This document shows positions 1-10,997 of a stretch of DNA of 64,000 nucleotides, piece after piece. The stretch is taken from positions 42,391,513 to 42,455,512 of the forward strand of contig CM055870.1 of the NCBI GenBank assembly GCA_029582165.1, given 5' to 3'. The stretch's first letter is position 1; each line of letters opens with the position of its first letter. The translations under genes were made by a program, and so were the position numbers. The notes under the pieces were generated by a model. The model made no database searches and was not told the DNA's origin. It saw only the letters and a program-made list of their open reading frames with translations. Source of the DNA: Portulaca oleracea (lineage: Eukaryota > Streptophyta > Magnoliopsida > Caryophyllales > Portulacaceae).

Positions 1-2
1 CC

Positions 3-303
3 CGAGGTATGCAAACCTTTGCATCCACTCCTATTCCTAATTTGCATTCTTGTAAATTGTGTTTTGGTCCACATCTTGAGCATCAATGTATGGAGTATCG
101 TCAAGTGGAGCATGTGAATGCTATCTATTCCAACCAACTTTATTCCCATTCTTATTAAGATTATGATCCTAGCTATACCACAATTGCCAATCCTGTGTTC
201 AATCCTGTTTCTCAATTTTATGATCATCAAGCATATTTTCAAGAAGATTCTCACATCAACCCATCCCACAACCCCAATTTTCTCAACCATCCCATGATTC
301 TAT
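3..303 (+). pseudogene. gag: gypsy gag C-terminal fragment with CCHC zinc knuckle
   Basis: In the third forward frame a knuckle-like CX2CX3HX4C motif (CKLCFGPHLEHQC, about 45-85) is followed by a Tyr/Asn/Gln-rich tail. This spacing is the variant seen in plant Athila-type Gag, which binds genomic RNA during particle assembly. The frame is broken by a TAA at about 159 and then shifts into the second frame near 300, where the protease-side ORF continues. The N-terminal part of gag lies outside the window. It is non-functional as written. Confidence 0.7.
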
Positions 304-1501
304 GATTGAAAGGTTGTTGCAACAAATTGTTGCTAATCAAGAAAGTGAGAGTGCTCGCCTTAGAGACCTTGAAACCCAAATGACCCAAGTTGCTCAACAA
401 GTGTACTTTTCTCAACCCATTCAATCTCAACCTGTCCAAAGGGAGCAAGTTGATGTTATTACCTTGAGGAGTGGAAGAAAAATTGAAGAACCTAAGGTGG
501 TGGGGGAGAATGTGGAAGAGGAGAGATCTTTGGGAGAGAATGAAGGAGTTGAGGTGAGTAGCAATGAAGAGGAGGACTTAGAAGTTGAGCAAAGCATAGT
601 TGAGGAGAAGGAGGATGACATAGTGGTTAATGAGGTCGAGGAAAAAGTGAAGTTGGAAGAGAGAGTAGAGATTGAGGAAAAATGAGAGAAAGGGAAAAAA
701 TTCTTGAGGGGAGACAATCATGAGTACCCATTAGAGAAACCCATTTCATATAGACCACCATTACCTTTTCCTGGGAGATTGATTCAACATAAAAACGAGG
801 CGAAGTTTTCGCGATTTATTGATATATTGGAGAAGCTCCAAGTTAATATTCCTTTTCTTGATGCCATGGCGGAGGTCCCTTCTTTCAAGAAACATCTTAA
901 TGTCCTCTTGATAAACAAAAGGAGAATCAAAGAGTCGTCGACTGTTCATATCAATTGCAATATTATTATGGGGAGCAAAACTCTCGAGAAATTTGTCGAT
1001 CCGGGTAGTTTCTCTATATCGTGCTTAATTGGTGATATGAGAATTGATAATGCATTATGTGATTTGGGGGCAAGTGTGAGTGTCATGCCACACTCAATTT
1101 GTAAGAAGTTGAACCTTGATGACTTAACTCCTACAACTATTAGCTTGCAACTTGCGGACCAAAGTGTTAGGAAGCCCTTGGGAATATTAGAAGACATCCC
1201 AGTCCAAGTGAGAAGTTTCCTTATCCCTTGTGACTTCGTTATTTTGGAGATGGATGAGGACTGGAGAAGCCCTATCATTCTTGGTCGACCCTTCTTGGCC
1301 ACTGCGGGAGCAATTATAGATCTGAAAAGAGGTCGTCTGTCTCTAAATGTGGGGAGAGAACATATTGATTTTGATCTTGATCCTTCGAGAAGGAACCCTC
1401 ACAAGGATTCACGCTTCAAGGTTAATGAAGTGGTTGGTATTATGGATAATCATCAAGAGGAGCTGTGCTTACTTATTGTGGAACCGGATGATTGGGGTTG
1501 A
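302..1501 (+). pseudogene. pro: gypsy gag/protease (retropepsin) fragment, one in-frame TGA
   Basis: One frame runs from 302 to 1501, interrupted only by a TGA at 683-685. The first third is a Gln-rich helix followed by an acidic Glu/Val-rich stretch. The second part has the aspartic protease signature CDLGASVSVMP (about 1059-1091) and the downstream flap/ILGRPFLAT segment (about 1276-1305). In Athila and related elements this retropepsin cleaves the Gag-Pol polyprotein inside the particle. The residues after ILGRPF (GRLSLNVGRE) also match the family. No RT follows after 1501. Confidence in the protease identity is high; the exact gag/pro border is not visible. Confidence 0.85.
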
Positions 1502-3743
1502 GAAAGTCACCCTGACTATTCATTTTGAGCTTCATGGAGATAATTTCACCTTCCATTGGTACATACTCAACATCGTACCTTTGAGGAGGGAGATTTCCTT
1601 GGGTGAAACATATATAGAAAATATGAAATTGAGAGAGATGGCTTCCCAAGTCCCGAGACCCGGCAAATCACCGAATATCAAGCCGAGTTATCTTCTCTTT
1701 CTATCCGGCCTATCAAGTCTTCAAGGAGGCATGCTCAATTCTTGCGCAAGAAGAGGAAGCGATGGAAAAGGAGGAAGAAATTTTGGTGGAATAAAGAAAG
1801 AAGGCCATTACCTTTGATTTCTTTCGGAGTTGGCTAGACCACCAGAGGATCATTCCGGTTTATTCATGAGTTCTATTGACATGCGAGGGAGGAGAAGGAA
1901 GAAGAGTTGGTGGAAAAAGCTTACCATGCTTCTCTCATGCACACCTCACCTATCGAGAATCAAGTAAGTAATTAGGTCAAGCTCGGGACCTTAAACAAGC
2001 GCTTTATGGGAGGCAACCCTTACTTTTATTTCTTTCTTTTGAGTTAATTTTTATTTTTGTCTTAATTAGTTTCTTTTTCATGTTTTTAATCTTGCATGTG
2101 GATCTTACGAGCTTTGGTTGTTTTTACTTGAAAATCCTAACCCTTTGCTTGGCTATCGTGGATCGCGGATTGATTAATCATTTGTTTTGAAGAACTCGAG
2201 GTAATATCTATCCGCTCTTCTCTTTTTGAGTTGAATATCCTATGATCCTTTTGCATGCTTGATTTTTCTTTTGGTGGCAAACCCCTAGTATGTGCTTGTT
2301 GGGTTTATCTTGTTGTTGGAGCCATGTGGGCTCGGGTCGCCACCACATGCTTGCTAGTTTTTTTTGTTTGTTTGCTTTTTGTAAGTTCTTTACCCTTTCT
2401 TGTGACACCCTTCCCACAATGAGGACATTGTGGCGTTTTAAGTGTGTGTGGGGGGGGAGGGGTGAGTTATATTTGTTCAAGGCTAGATCACCTAGCATTT
2501 AATAGACTTTTTGTTCTTTTTTGGCTAAAATTTGAAAAAAATTTGTGTGAAAAAGGAGAAAAAAGGGAGTGAAAAACCTTAAAAGTTTTTCAGTTTTCGT
2601 TTCTATTTTTGTTTTGCTTTGTTTTTTTGGATGTTGTTGTCAAAGTTGGGAAGCCGTTCTTAATCTTCTTTAAAAGAAACCGGTCTGAGCATTTTCGACC
2701 CTACCTTGGATGATTGTCATGACTCACCTATTTTAGATTCCCTTCATTGAGTGTCTAGCGAGATCCCCGATTCTTTTCATGTTCTGGTTGAAATTGGGAG
2801 ACTCTAGGGGTTCATTTCTGAGCTTGTTTTCTAAAACGAAAATAAAAAAAAGAGAGAAAAGCAAAAGCAAGAGCGAAAGAAAAAAAAAAGAAAGTAAAGT
2901 TAAATAATTGAATTAAGTGGGGCGTGTCGGTCGAACGACATTAACCACCATACAGTTAGTCAACCTACACGGGACCGGTATCAGCGGTACGACGCTGATA
3001 CCCCTTAAACCTCCTCCTATATCGCTTTGCGACGGAGAGGTGAACGCAAAAGAATGTGTTGGGAGGGTAAACCCCATTTTGGGCCGTTCCAATTCCCGAA
3101 AATAAGGCTAACACCGACCATAAAAAAAAAAAGCAATTGTTGGGAAATCCCAACCCAAAAAGAAAAGTTAAGTGTTAATAAAGTGTGGGGCCTTTCCTTG
3201 CATCACCTACGACCCTCACCAAGCCAAGGGCGACCAAATGCGAGGGAGGGAAACTCTTTGCTGTTTCTGTTCGTTTTTCTGAGCTCGAGTGTGAGTCTTT
3301 GGGGTCGATCGGAAGCAGTTAAAACCCACTAGCACTTACGCACATGGGGTTTTGCTTGGCATGAGGTGTAGGGGATCGAAAACCTTTAAGATTGACAGTC
3401 GCTTGGGTTAGGTGTTTGTGAGATGCTCATAACGGTTCCTTTTGGAGGATTAATATTGTTTTCCTAACTGAGATTGCATGATTCTTTGAAGCGAAGCTGT
3501 TTTCCTTTTCCTTTTCTTTCTTTGATTTTGTTTTTCACTTTCCCTCTCTCCTTTTTCTTTGGCTTTTGTGGGTAGAGCCGCTACAAACCCTCACGAGTTC
3601 ATCTCGTCCACCCGGGCTACCGGGGGGTTCAAAGGGCTTGGTGCAAACGCTAAATGCACTCGTTTCCTCCCACGACAAGGGAGTTGGTGTTTAGTTTTTC
3701 TTTTTTATTTTTGTTTTGTTTTGCTTGGGACGAGCATAAGTTT
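1502..3743 (+). other. Non-coding pre-LTR region of the gypsy element
   Basis: No frame here encodes a protein I recognise. The first 400 bp may be residual coding sequence after the internal deletion. The remainder is T- and A-rich, with a G-run (about 2450) and poly-A/G tracts (2840-2900). Athila-group elements normally carry a long non-coding or env-derived region between pol and the 3' LTR, and this fits. Short ORFs on both strands look like chance. Confidence 0.6.
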
Positions 3744-3761
3744 AAGTGTGGGGGGAGGGGG
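3744..3761 (+). promoter_or_regulatory. Polypurine tract of the gypsy element
   Basis: A run of A and G (AAGTGTGGGGGGAGGGGG) immediately precedes a TG dinucleotide that opens the 3' LTR. This is the expected primer for plus-strand DNA synthesis. Confidence 0.8.
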
Positions 3762-5395
3762 TGTTTAGACCCTATTTTGTGTCTAAATAACGCCTTAATT
3801 CTTAGGCTTTTGACTCGTTTCATGTTTATTTTCATGGCTTTTTAGTATGCTTTTGGTTAATTTGTAGGTTTTGGGGTTTTACACAAAAACGAGGTAAAAC
3901 GGGCTATTTTAGAGCATTTTTGTTGATTTCCCGAGCCGAGGCGGACCGAGAGCCGAGGCAGAGTTGACCCGGGACCACTTTCCTTTCAATTGGTGCAGAT
4001 CAGTCAGGTAACACTCGCTACGGCCCTTGTAGCGGGCGTTACATGCCTTGGATACATGCCTTGGAAAAAAGGAAGAAACAAAGGGAAGAAAACCAAAAGG
4101 TAGCCCCCGCCACCCTATTGGTGGCACCCGCTACCTCAGCTGGGCCGAGGGAGACCGCGCCTGCGGTCAATCGAAGCTCAAACTCGCCCTGGGTTTTCGC
4201 TGGGTGGCACCCACTACCCTTGGCTGGAGCGAGGAAGAAAGTACCCGCGGTCGGACGGACTGCACCTGCGGTCTCACGAAGGAAAAATCGCCAGACAGAT
4301 TTCGCTAGGTGGCACCCGCTACCCTCCTGGTGGCACCCGCTACCATTGCTGGACCGCGAGAGACCGTACCTACGCTCTCCCATTTTTCTGCGCGCATGTT
4401 CGGCTTGAAGTGCTGCGTTTTGCCCAACTGTTTTGCCTTGTAATTATATCCCAATTGACAATTATCTTGGGGGATTGGATTCTAGCATATAGAACTTTAC
4501 TTTCAGCCTTGTAATTAGGAGTTTTAGAGAGATATTAGAGACAGATTAGTCTAGGTTTTGGTGTATTTTGGATTGCTTTCAAGATTGGAGGATTCAACAA
4601 TTGAGAAATTGCTTGTGATTATCCTTTCCCTTGTTCTTCCTTGTTCTTCTACAGCATTTGATAAGTTTCTTCTTCCCTAAACTCTATTCTACTTTGTTAA
4701 TTACTTTGACTTCTTGTTAATTGTTTTCCTTGCTCTTTAATTGCGTTGATTGTCTTTTGATTGTTGTTGGATGTTAGAATTCATGCTTAGGGTTGGTTTT
4801 TTTGATGTTGTTAGCATAGTTGTGATGGGTAGTGGCTAGAACCCTAATGGGTTAGGGGGTAATTAAGGGTGTGAATGGGTAATTAGGCATGGGTTAGCAA
4901 TTTTGGTGGGTAATTAGTTGGGAAATCACTTTTCCCACTCCATTCCTTCCCTCAAGTGGGATGTATTTGGGTCCAAAAGTCCTTGAACACATCCAACACT
5001 TGAATTGGAAGGTTGGAATTGGGATTGTTAGCACTTTACTCATGAGAGTGAGTAGAGACTAACTAGGTAATTCCATTTCATTAACCTTCCGGGTCCGTGC
5101 TGGACTTTGGGGAAGTTAATCCGGACTATCCTCGAAAGAGGAAGCCCGATGGGTATTTTCTAACGGAATTGCCACTTGATTTTCTTCCTTCTTGCTCTCT
5201 TGTTGCAAAACCTATCTCCTTGTTCCCGTTTACATCCCGAAAAGCCCCCGAAACCCATTGTTTCATATTGACTGACCTTAGTTTATTTTCTCGCTTTGTG
5301 ATCCTCTTTCAACCCATTACCCTACCTTAGCGATCTTAACCCGACCTTAGACCGAGTTTCTTAGCCAAGGCCCCTAGCTCCTCGAGAAGAACGAT
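3762..5395 (+). repeat. 3' LTR of the gypsy element (right end approximate)
   Basis: It begins TGTTTAGACCC directly after the PPT. It holds a GC-rich repeat block (4098-4375), then an AT-rich promoter-like stretch (about 4440-4560) and U5-like sequence. The 5' copy is not in the window, so the end cannot be fixed by comparison. About 5395 is the last base that still looks like LTR before the foldback element. Confidence 0.65.
4098..4375 (+). repeat. GC-rich short-repeat block within the gypsy LTR
   Basis: The motif GGTGGCACCCGCTACC and close variants recur at least five times (about 4121, 4204, 4309, 4330 and neighbours), alternating with GACCGC/CTGCGGTC motifs that form short inverted repeats. 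Long open frames across it in several phases are only a result of the GC content. Confidence 0.7.
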
Positions 5396-5427
5396 GTAAA
5401 AAACTGGGATTACAAAACCACGTTACA

Positions 5428-5961
5428 CTAATATACTAAACTTTTGGGTGTTGGTTAATAATACACTGAACTTCAACCTTGGACAATAATAAACTGTACT
5501 TTGGGGAGTGTTGAACAATAATGCACCCAAAACGATTCCGGCAGTGGCTGACTCGGTGACAATCCTACTTAGCAGGTGGAGGAGATGAATTCACCCAAAA
5601 ATATTTAAATTTATGACATGTCTGCTAATCCACACATAAGAAAAGGGAACCAACTTTGAAAAGAGTAAAAAAAAAAACATAAAATCACATTTGCTTAAAC
5701 GTGTTTTCGCTGAGAGATTGTTGTAATTGTATAAAATCACATTTGCTTGTTTGTGTAGATTAGCTGACATGTCATAAATTTAGATATTGTTTACCCAATA
5801 TCTCTTCTCAGCCTGTTCCGTAAGATCGCCACTAAGTCAGCCACCATCAAAATCATTTCGGGTGCATTATTGTCCAACACTGCTCAAAGTTCAGTGCATT
5901 ATTGTCTAAGGTCAAAGTTTGGTGCATTGTTGTCTAATACCCCAAAAGTTCAATATATTAG
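5428..5961. mobile_element. Foldback / long-TIR MITE, about 534 bp
   Basis: Positions 5428-5552 and 5836-5961 are inverted copies: both arms read CTAATATA...AACTTTTGG...ACAATAATGCACC...GTGGCTGAC from the outside in, with scattered mismatches. The inverted similarity continues inwards: AAATTTATGACATGTC near 5610 pairs with its complement near 5770. The stem is therefore about 210 bp around a loop of about 110 bp. Inside each arm a unit of about 30 bp (AATAATGCAC...AACTT) is repeated. There is no coding capacity. Long arms suggest a Mutator-like or foldback type, but I could not find a clean target duplication, so the superfamily is unassigned. Confidence 0.8.
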
Positions 5962-5971
5962 CATCCAAAAA

Positions 5972-8421
5972 CCCTATCTAATTGGAGCTGAATTTATATT
6001 GCACAGTGATCATGAAGCTCTGAAATTCATTCAAGGGCGGCATAAACTCAACACCAGGCATGCTGCTTGGGTAGAGTTCAAGCAACAGTTCCATTTCTTG
6101 ATCCACCATAAGTCAGGGAAGCTCAATAAGGGAGCTGATGCTTTGTCAAGGAGGAATTTGTTGTTACATGTTTTAGATGTAAGGGTACTTGGCTTTGAAC
6201 AATTGAAAGCCTTGTACAAGGATGATGAGGATTTTGGAGAAATATTCCAAAAATGCTAAGGACACCCTCAAAGTCTATACCATATAGACCAGGGGTTTCT
6301 TTTCAAAGGAGTCAGATTGTGTATACCAAGGAGCAGTTTTAGAGAGTTGCTTCTTTCTGAAGTTCACGGAGGTTGCTTAGCAGGCCACTTTGGCATTGAC
6401 AAAACCCTTCTCATGCTAAAAGAGCATTATTGATGGCCTAAAATGAGGAAATATGTGGAGCATTAGGTGAAAAGGTGTGCAACTTGCCAGATAGAAAAGA
6501 GCCATAGCCTACCCCAAGGGCTATACACCCCACTACCAGTCCCAACAAGCCCATGGGAGGATGTCAGCTTATATTTTATTGTTGGTTTGCCAAGGACACA
6601 GAGGGGGAAGGATTCCATCATGGTAGTTGTAGACAGATTCAACAAAATTGCTCATTTCATAGCATGTCACACTACATATGATGTTGTGAGAGTAGCATAA
6701 CTATACTTTCAAGAAGTTGTAAGGCTTCATGGAGTTCCTAATAGCATGGTTTCAGACAGATATGCCAAATTTTTGAGTCATTTTTGGGTGACTCTATGGA
6801 AGAAGTTAGGGACTCAACTGAAATACAACACAACTTTCCATCCACATACAAATGGACAAACAGAGGTGACTAACAGGACAGTTGGGATTCTATTGAGATC
6901 ACTGATAAACACAAATAAAATAGGATGGGACACTCTCTACCCCATGTTGAATTTGCTTTTAATAGAGCACCATCAAAGGCAACTAGTCTTTCCTCATTCT
7001 AGGTTATTTATGGAAAGAATCCTGTTGCTCTATTGGATTTATCCCCACTCACAAATGCTGTAAAGTTCAATTATAAAGCACGTACACATGCAGAGAAGAT
7101 CAAGAAGCTTCACTTGCAGGTTAGAGAGAAAATTATCAAGTATTCTGAGCAAGCAGCTACATCAGTAAACAAACACAGGAGAAAGGTAGTTTTCCAGCCA
7201 GGAGATCTAGTGTGGATTCACCTTAGCAAGGACAGGTTTCCAACAAAGAGGAAAGAGAAGTTAGTCCCAAGGGAAGATGGTCCGTTGAAGTATTAGAGAA
7301 GATAGGAGACAATGCATATAGGCTAGATTTATCTAATGACTATGGAGGGAGTGCAACTTTCAACATAGCATATTTAAGGCCCTATTTTTAGGAGTGGGAA
7401 TTGGGTGGGTATGGATGGGCAATGTTCATACCCACATTTTACCCAAATATTATAAGGCTCTACCCATACCCTACCCATGTCTCTTAATGCCCACATGGGT
7501 ATTGGGTAATACCCACTTGGGTATTACTTTCATGGGTATTACCCATGGGCATTCATGGGTATCCAACTAATCAACTAACTATTTTTATTTTGCATTCTAA
7601 CGTTTTAAATAATAAATTTATATTTGGAGCTCAAAATTCATAGCTGAACTTTTTTTAATCTATCCTATCATATTATAAAGCTTCAATTTAAATCGTGTTA
7701 AAATTGATTTTTAATTTAAAGATTCAGTTAGTTTTTGCGACAAAAAATGTCTATATATGTCGCGATAACTATTATCGAATAAAAATAATTAGGAGCTCAA
7801 AATTTATATTTGATCTTTTTTTAATCAATACTATCGTATTACAAAGTTTCATGTCAAACCGATAAAGTTGAATTTTGCCTTAAATTTCAGTATATAAACG
7901 CAATACAACTCGATATGCATATAATTAAGACATCAATGGGTATATGGATACCCATGAATAATGGATACCCACACCAAATTATGGGTAACCCATACCCATC
8001 CTACCCATTACCCATCTCTAGTGGGTTTTACCAACCCATTATGGGTGGTTAAGGGTGGGTACGCAATATATGGATATCAATTCCAACCCCTACCTATTTT
8101 CTAGAGCATGAAGACCTTCCAAGTTTGAGGAATAACTTTCCTCAACCTGGGGAGGATGATGGACACCATCCATCATCAGCTACAACAGAAGCACAGGAGG
8201 GATCAACACCTATTGGAGACATAGGAGATGCACAAGCAACACCAACAGCTACAGCAAAGCCAGCAAGCTTCCATGCATCCTCTACATCATCTTCATCACC
8301 AATATCAGCTTCACTAGCACTTTCAACAGCATCCACACGAGTAGCCACAAGAGCAGCAAGACCTGTTGATTTACCAAACTCAGCAGTAGCAGTAAAGCAA
8401 GCAGGCTTCCGAGCATCTTAG
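5972..8421 (+). pseudogene. pol: gypsy pol remnant: RNase H C-half, integrase, GPY-like tail
   Basis: The order is RNase H (SDHEALKF near 6006, ending GADALSRR), an HHCC zinc-binding domain (H...H near 6363-6390, CATC near 6480), the integrase core (SIMVVVDRF, then SDR..KF, then NGQTEVTNR) and a C-terminal module (FQPGDLVWIHL..., DNAYRLDL..., NIAYLRPYF). The integrase would insert the cDNA copy. It is inactive: in-frame stops occur at 6257, about 6431, about 6465 and 6698, there are frameshifts near 7030 and 7283, and the first catalytic Asp is replaced by Tyr (SLYFIVG). A MITE splits the last part. After it the frame resumes at 8101 and ends at 8421 with a Ser/Thr/Ala-rich tail. Confidence 0.88.
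7389..8092. mobile_element. Non-autonomous hAT-type element (MITE) with 8-bp TSD
   Basis: The ends are imperfect inverted repeats: TAGGAGTGGGAATTG at the left and the complement of TAGGGGTTGGAATTG at the right. Both ends are flanked by the identical octamer CCTATTTT (7381-7388 and 8093-8100). An 8-bp duplication and TAGGG-type ends are diagnostic of the hAT superfamily. The subterminal 150 bp at each side are crowded with ATGGGTA/TACCCAT motifs, probably transposase-binding sites. The centre is AT-rich and non-coding. The insertion sits exactly between two codons of the gypsy pol frame. Confidence 0.92.
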
Positions 8422-9560
8422 ATCAAATTCAAGGATTCTACATCAGCTTCATCACCCACCAGTCCATCAACAGCATCCATCCAAGCTTGTTATATGATAA
8501 TAAAGTAAGTCTTGGCAATCACAGCCATCCATCCCACCAGTATTGGTCAATTAGCCCAAGTTCAGCTCCCAGCAGCATCGGTCCAAGCAGCACCCTTTCT
8601 CAATTCCATATCTTTAGATTGAGGAAGATTCAGCCAAATTTCCCAAAGAGAATTTTGTTCCTTGTCATGGATTTTCCAAGTCCAAGCCAAGTGTCAGCAT
8701 GATCAAGTTTGATATCATCGAGTTACAAACACCGAAACATGGCATCGCATAATATCAGTTTTTCCAGAATTCCAGTTTTGTGTTAAGTAATTTTACAGAA
8801 GCTTCTATGAGGGATAACTTGGTCATTTCCCCCCTTGATCGAGCTATAGAGGTTCCATCCAGCTTGGATAGGGCCGGAAGTTACCATAGTAACTTGGTTT
8901 TTACCCTCTTAGTTAGGAAACTTTGTGATTAGTTCATATTTTCAGCAGCACATTATTTGGTCCAAATACATTTCAACTTGTAATTTTCTTTTATTTTCAA
9001 ATGTAATCCGGTTAGATTATTTAGTCTAAGATGTAATACAATGCATTTGATTAGCTTAAGTATATTTAGAGTTAGTTAAGGGAGATTAGCAGGTTTCTTT
9101 ATACTTTAAGAAACTCAAATAAAACTGATTAGGAGTGTAGTATATAAGCTGTGTTTTCGTATTCTTAATGTATGAATCAGTAATATCAATAGCATTTGAG
9201 TGCCTTGTTGAGCCTCTCGTTTGTGAGTAACAGTCAACTCCCATCTGGCTAAGTCTACTTCAGTAGCTAGGATTGGCATTCCTATTGGTGTGTGTAGAGC
9301 TCGATTGTTTTAGTGGTGGTGTGTTTGTATCCATTGAGGTAATCAAGTCCTTGCCCTTGTGATTCATTTTGTGGTGTGCCTGTATCAGATTGAATACAAG
9401 TCTATCATTTTATTTCTTACTGGGTTGTCATCCATTCTAGCTAATTGCATCCAATTAGCTATTGTTCTTTACTAATCAGAAGTGTGAAAGTCTGTGTGGT
9501 GTTTGTAAGGTCAATACTCTGATCTTTGTGACCTTGCATACATCACCTGGTCCAAACCCT
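8422..9560 (+). repeat. Probable 3' untranslated region and LTR of the second gypsy element
   Basis: There is no coding signal. A TATA-like box and a U5-like sequence around 9180-9540 suggest an LTR, but there is no second copy in the window, no convincing PPT and no flanking duplication. Limits are unresolved. Confidence 0.4.
9141..9147 (+). promoter_or_regulatory. TATA box candidate in LTR-like sequence
   Basis: TATATAAG lies in otherwise unremarkable AT-rich sequence within the LTR-like segment that follows the gypsy pol remnant. Position and orientation fit an LTR promoter. There is no transcript evidence. Confidence 0.35.
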
Positions 9561-10599
9561 AAAAGAATCGGGCTGGACCGGTTAACCTAGTTTATATTTT
9601 TCGACATATACGTAATTTAATTAATATCAAGTCGAGTAGATATTTTCCATAAATATAAATTATATTTTTATATTTTTTTAAATTATATACTCTCCGTAAT
9701 TTAGCGTTAATTATAATTTGCTAGTTACCTTTGAATTAACTCATAAGATCGCTTCTAAAACACAAATTTTCTAATTATGGACGACTATTATCTACTAGTA
9801 AAGAAAAAACACTCGTGATATTATTACTATTAATTTTTCGAATTTCAATTTATGGATACGACATTCGATCCTAATCATTTAAGGTGGTCAATTATAAAAG
9901 TTGTTACTCCCATAAGTTGAAGTTTAAGCAATTAATCTTCAATAAAAATTTCATAATCAAAGGCAGTCGCCGCTAGATTTTTTTTTTTAAAAAAAACTTA
10001 TTATTATTAATTTGTTACTAATGAATTATGGAATTTCTGACAATAAACTAATTATACGAACTAGTACTATAGAGTATAATTAAACACTAATGTCCTAATC
10101 AAGGTGGCAATTATTGGCTAGTTAATAATTTGACTATTATAACTTAAAAGTTATTTTGACACATAAAGAAAATGGTCCAATCGATCCGGGTTGGGTTGGG
10201 CTATCCATTTTCTTGGTCCAGTCTAGGTCTAAGATGAAAGCGATCTAGTCTCGGTCTATTATTTACTGAAAATTCGGTCTCTAGGTCAAGCTAATTCGGT
10301 CCGATCAGGTCCGGATTTGGACTAGTGCACACCCCTATTTGCCCGTGCTTTCAACAGTAAAAAGTATCAGTAAATTATACATATATTGTATTGGACCATG
10401 TAGACATTTGTGTACAAACAAAGCTACAATTGTTACTACATATTAAAATGCTTCATTTGTTAACAGTGGCCCAACATGTTCTTTTGCAGGAAAGCAGCTA
10501 TAATTTTTTTTTTTTTTGCCAAACGAGACAACACAATACACAAATACAAAAATATATCGATTTAACCTAGAACTAAAGTACAAATATAGATAGAGATCC
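9561..10599. other. AT-rich intergenic DNA
   Basis: No frame or known element is supported. Near 10150-10345 there are repeated GGTCC/GGACC words, and the segment ends TGCACACCCCTA, which resembles a hAT terminus. No matching opposite end or target duplication was found. Confidence 0.5.
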
Positions 10600-10994
10600 C
10601 GTTGGAGAGCCTTCAACGCTTTGCTTGACTTGTTTCGCCAAAACCTGCGTCAGCGTAGTCTTATTCACGGGCCCCTTCTGAATGATATCCCTAATGACAC
10701 TGTGACAATCTGTTGGAAGCTTCCAAACTGCTTGCCGATCGTATCGGTTGAGACGCTTCTTCAGATGAACAGAAGATACCCATAACAGACTTTCCTCCTG
10801 CAGCTTCCTCTTGATGCATGCAAAACAACATCTTCACACCTAGAAGCAAATCGAACACCCTTACATACTCGATGGTGTCTCCTTGAAACCTTGCACCCTC
10901 TTTTGGATGCAGCAAACTCAAAGAGACAATCCTTTTGTTGCGATTGTGGGGTCACTCTTTCAAGCTGATCTGACACCTTTGAAGATGTATCCAC
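10600..10994 (-). pseudogene. Unrecognised coding-like remnant downstream of the TPR pseudogene
   Basis: On the minus strand, protein-like sequence continues beyond the stop at 10998 but changes frame at about 10910 and again at about 10750. The pieces (one with QGDTIEYVRVFDLLLGVK, one with RLNRYDRQAVWKLP) have a natural amino-acid mix. I do not recognise the family. The first piece begins in the same frame as the TPR pseudogene, so it could be its C terminus, or a different gene fragment joined by rearrangement. Confidence 0.4.
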
Positions 10995-10997
10995 TTC

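Larger units (their letters stand above)
1..5395 (+). mobile_element. Ty3/gypsy (Athila-like) LTR retrotransposon, internally deleted, 5' end outside window
   Basis: Reading along the plus strand there is a gag zinc knuckle, a retropepsin domain with the plant-type DLGAS active site, about 2.2 kb of non-coding sequence, a polypurine tract and a 3' LTR. No reverse transcriptase, RNase H or integrase motif lies between the protease and the PPT, so the catalytic part of pol has been lost. The long non-coding stretch before the PPT and the phrase GGGAGGCAACCC near 2009 are typical of Athila/Calypso-type elements as I know them. The right limit (about 5395) is approximate: I could not find a convincing LTR end or target duplication, and a foldback element begins at 5428. 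Confidence 0.8.
5962..9560 (+). mobile_element. Second Ty3/gypsy element, 5'-truncated, carrying a MITE insertion
   Basis: RNase H, integrase and the pol C terminus are recognisable from about 5972 to 8421, followed by LTR-like sequence with a TATA box near 9141. Everything upstream of RNase H (5' LTR, gag, protease, RT) is absent; the fragment starts right after the foldback element. The 3' limit is a guess based on where LTR-like sequence gives way to AT-rich DNA. Confidence 0.7.

Noticed and set aside
1347..1817. 156-codon ORF overlapping the end of the protease frame
   Set aside because: The first half is an out-of-phase shadow of the protease; the rest shows no family motif.
4039..4408. 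Overlapping ORFs on both strands of 86-121 codons
   Set aside because: Composition effect of the GC-rich repeat block in the gypsy LTR.
9561..10345. A second hAT-type MITE ending TGCACACCCCTA
   Set aside because: No matching left terminus and no 8-bp duplication could be found.
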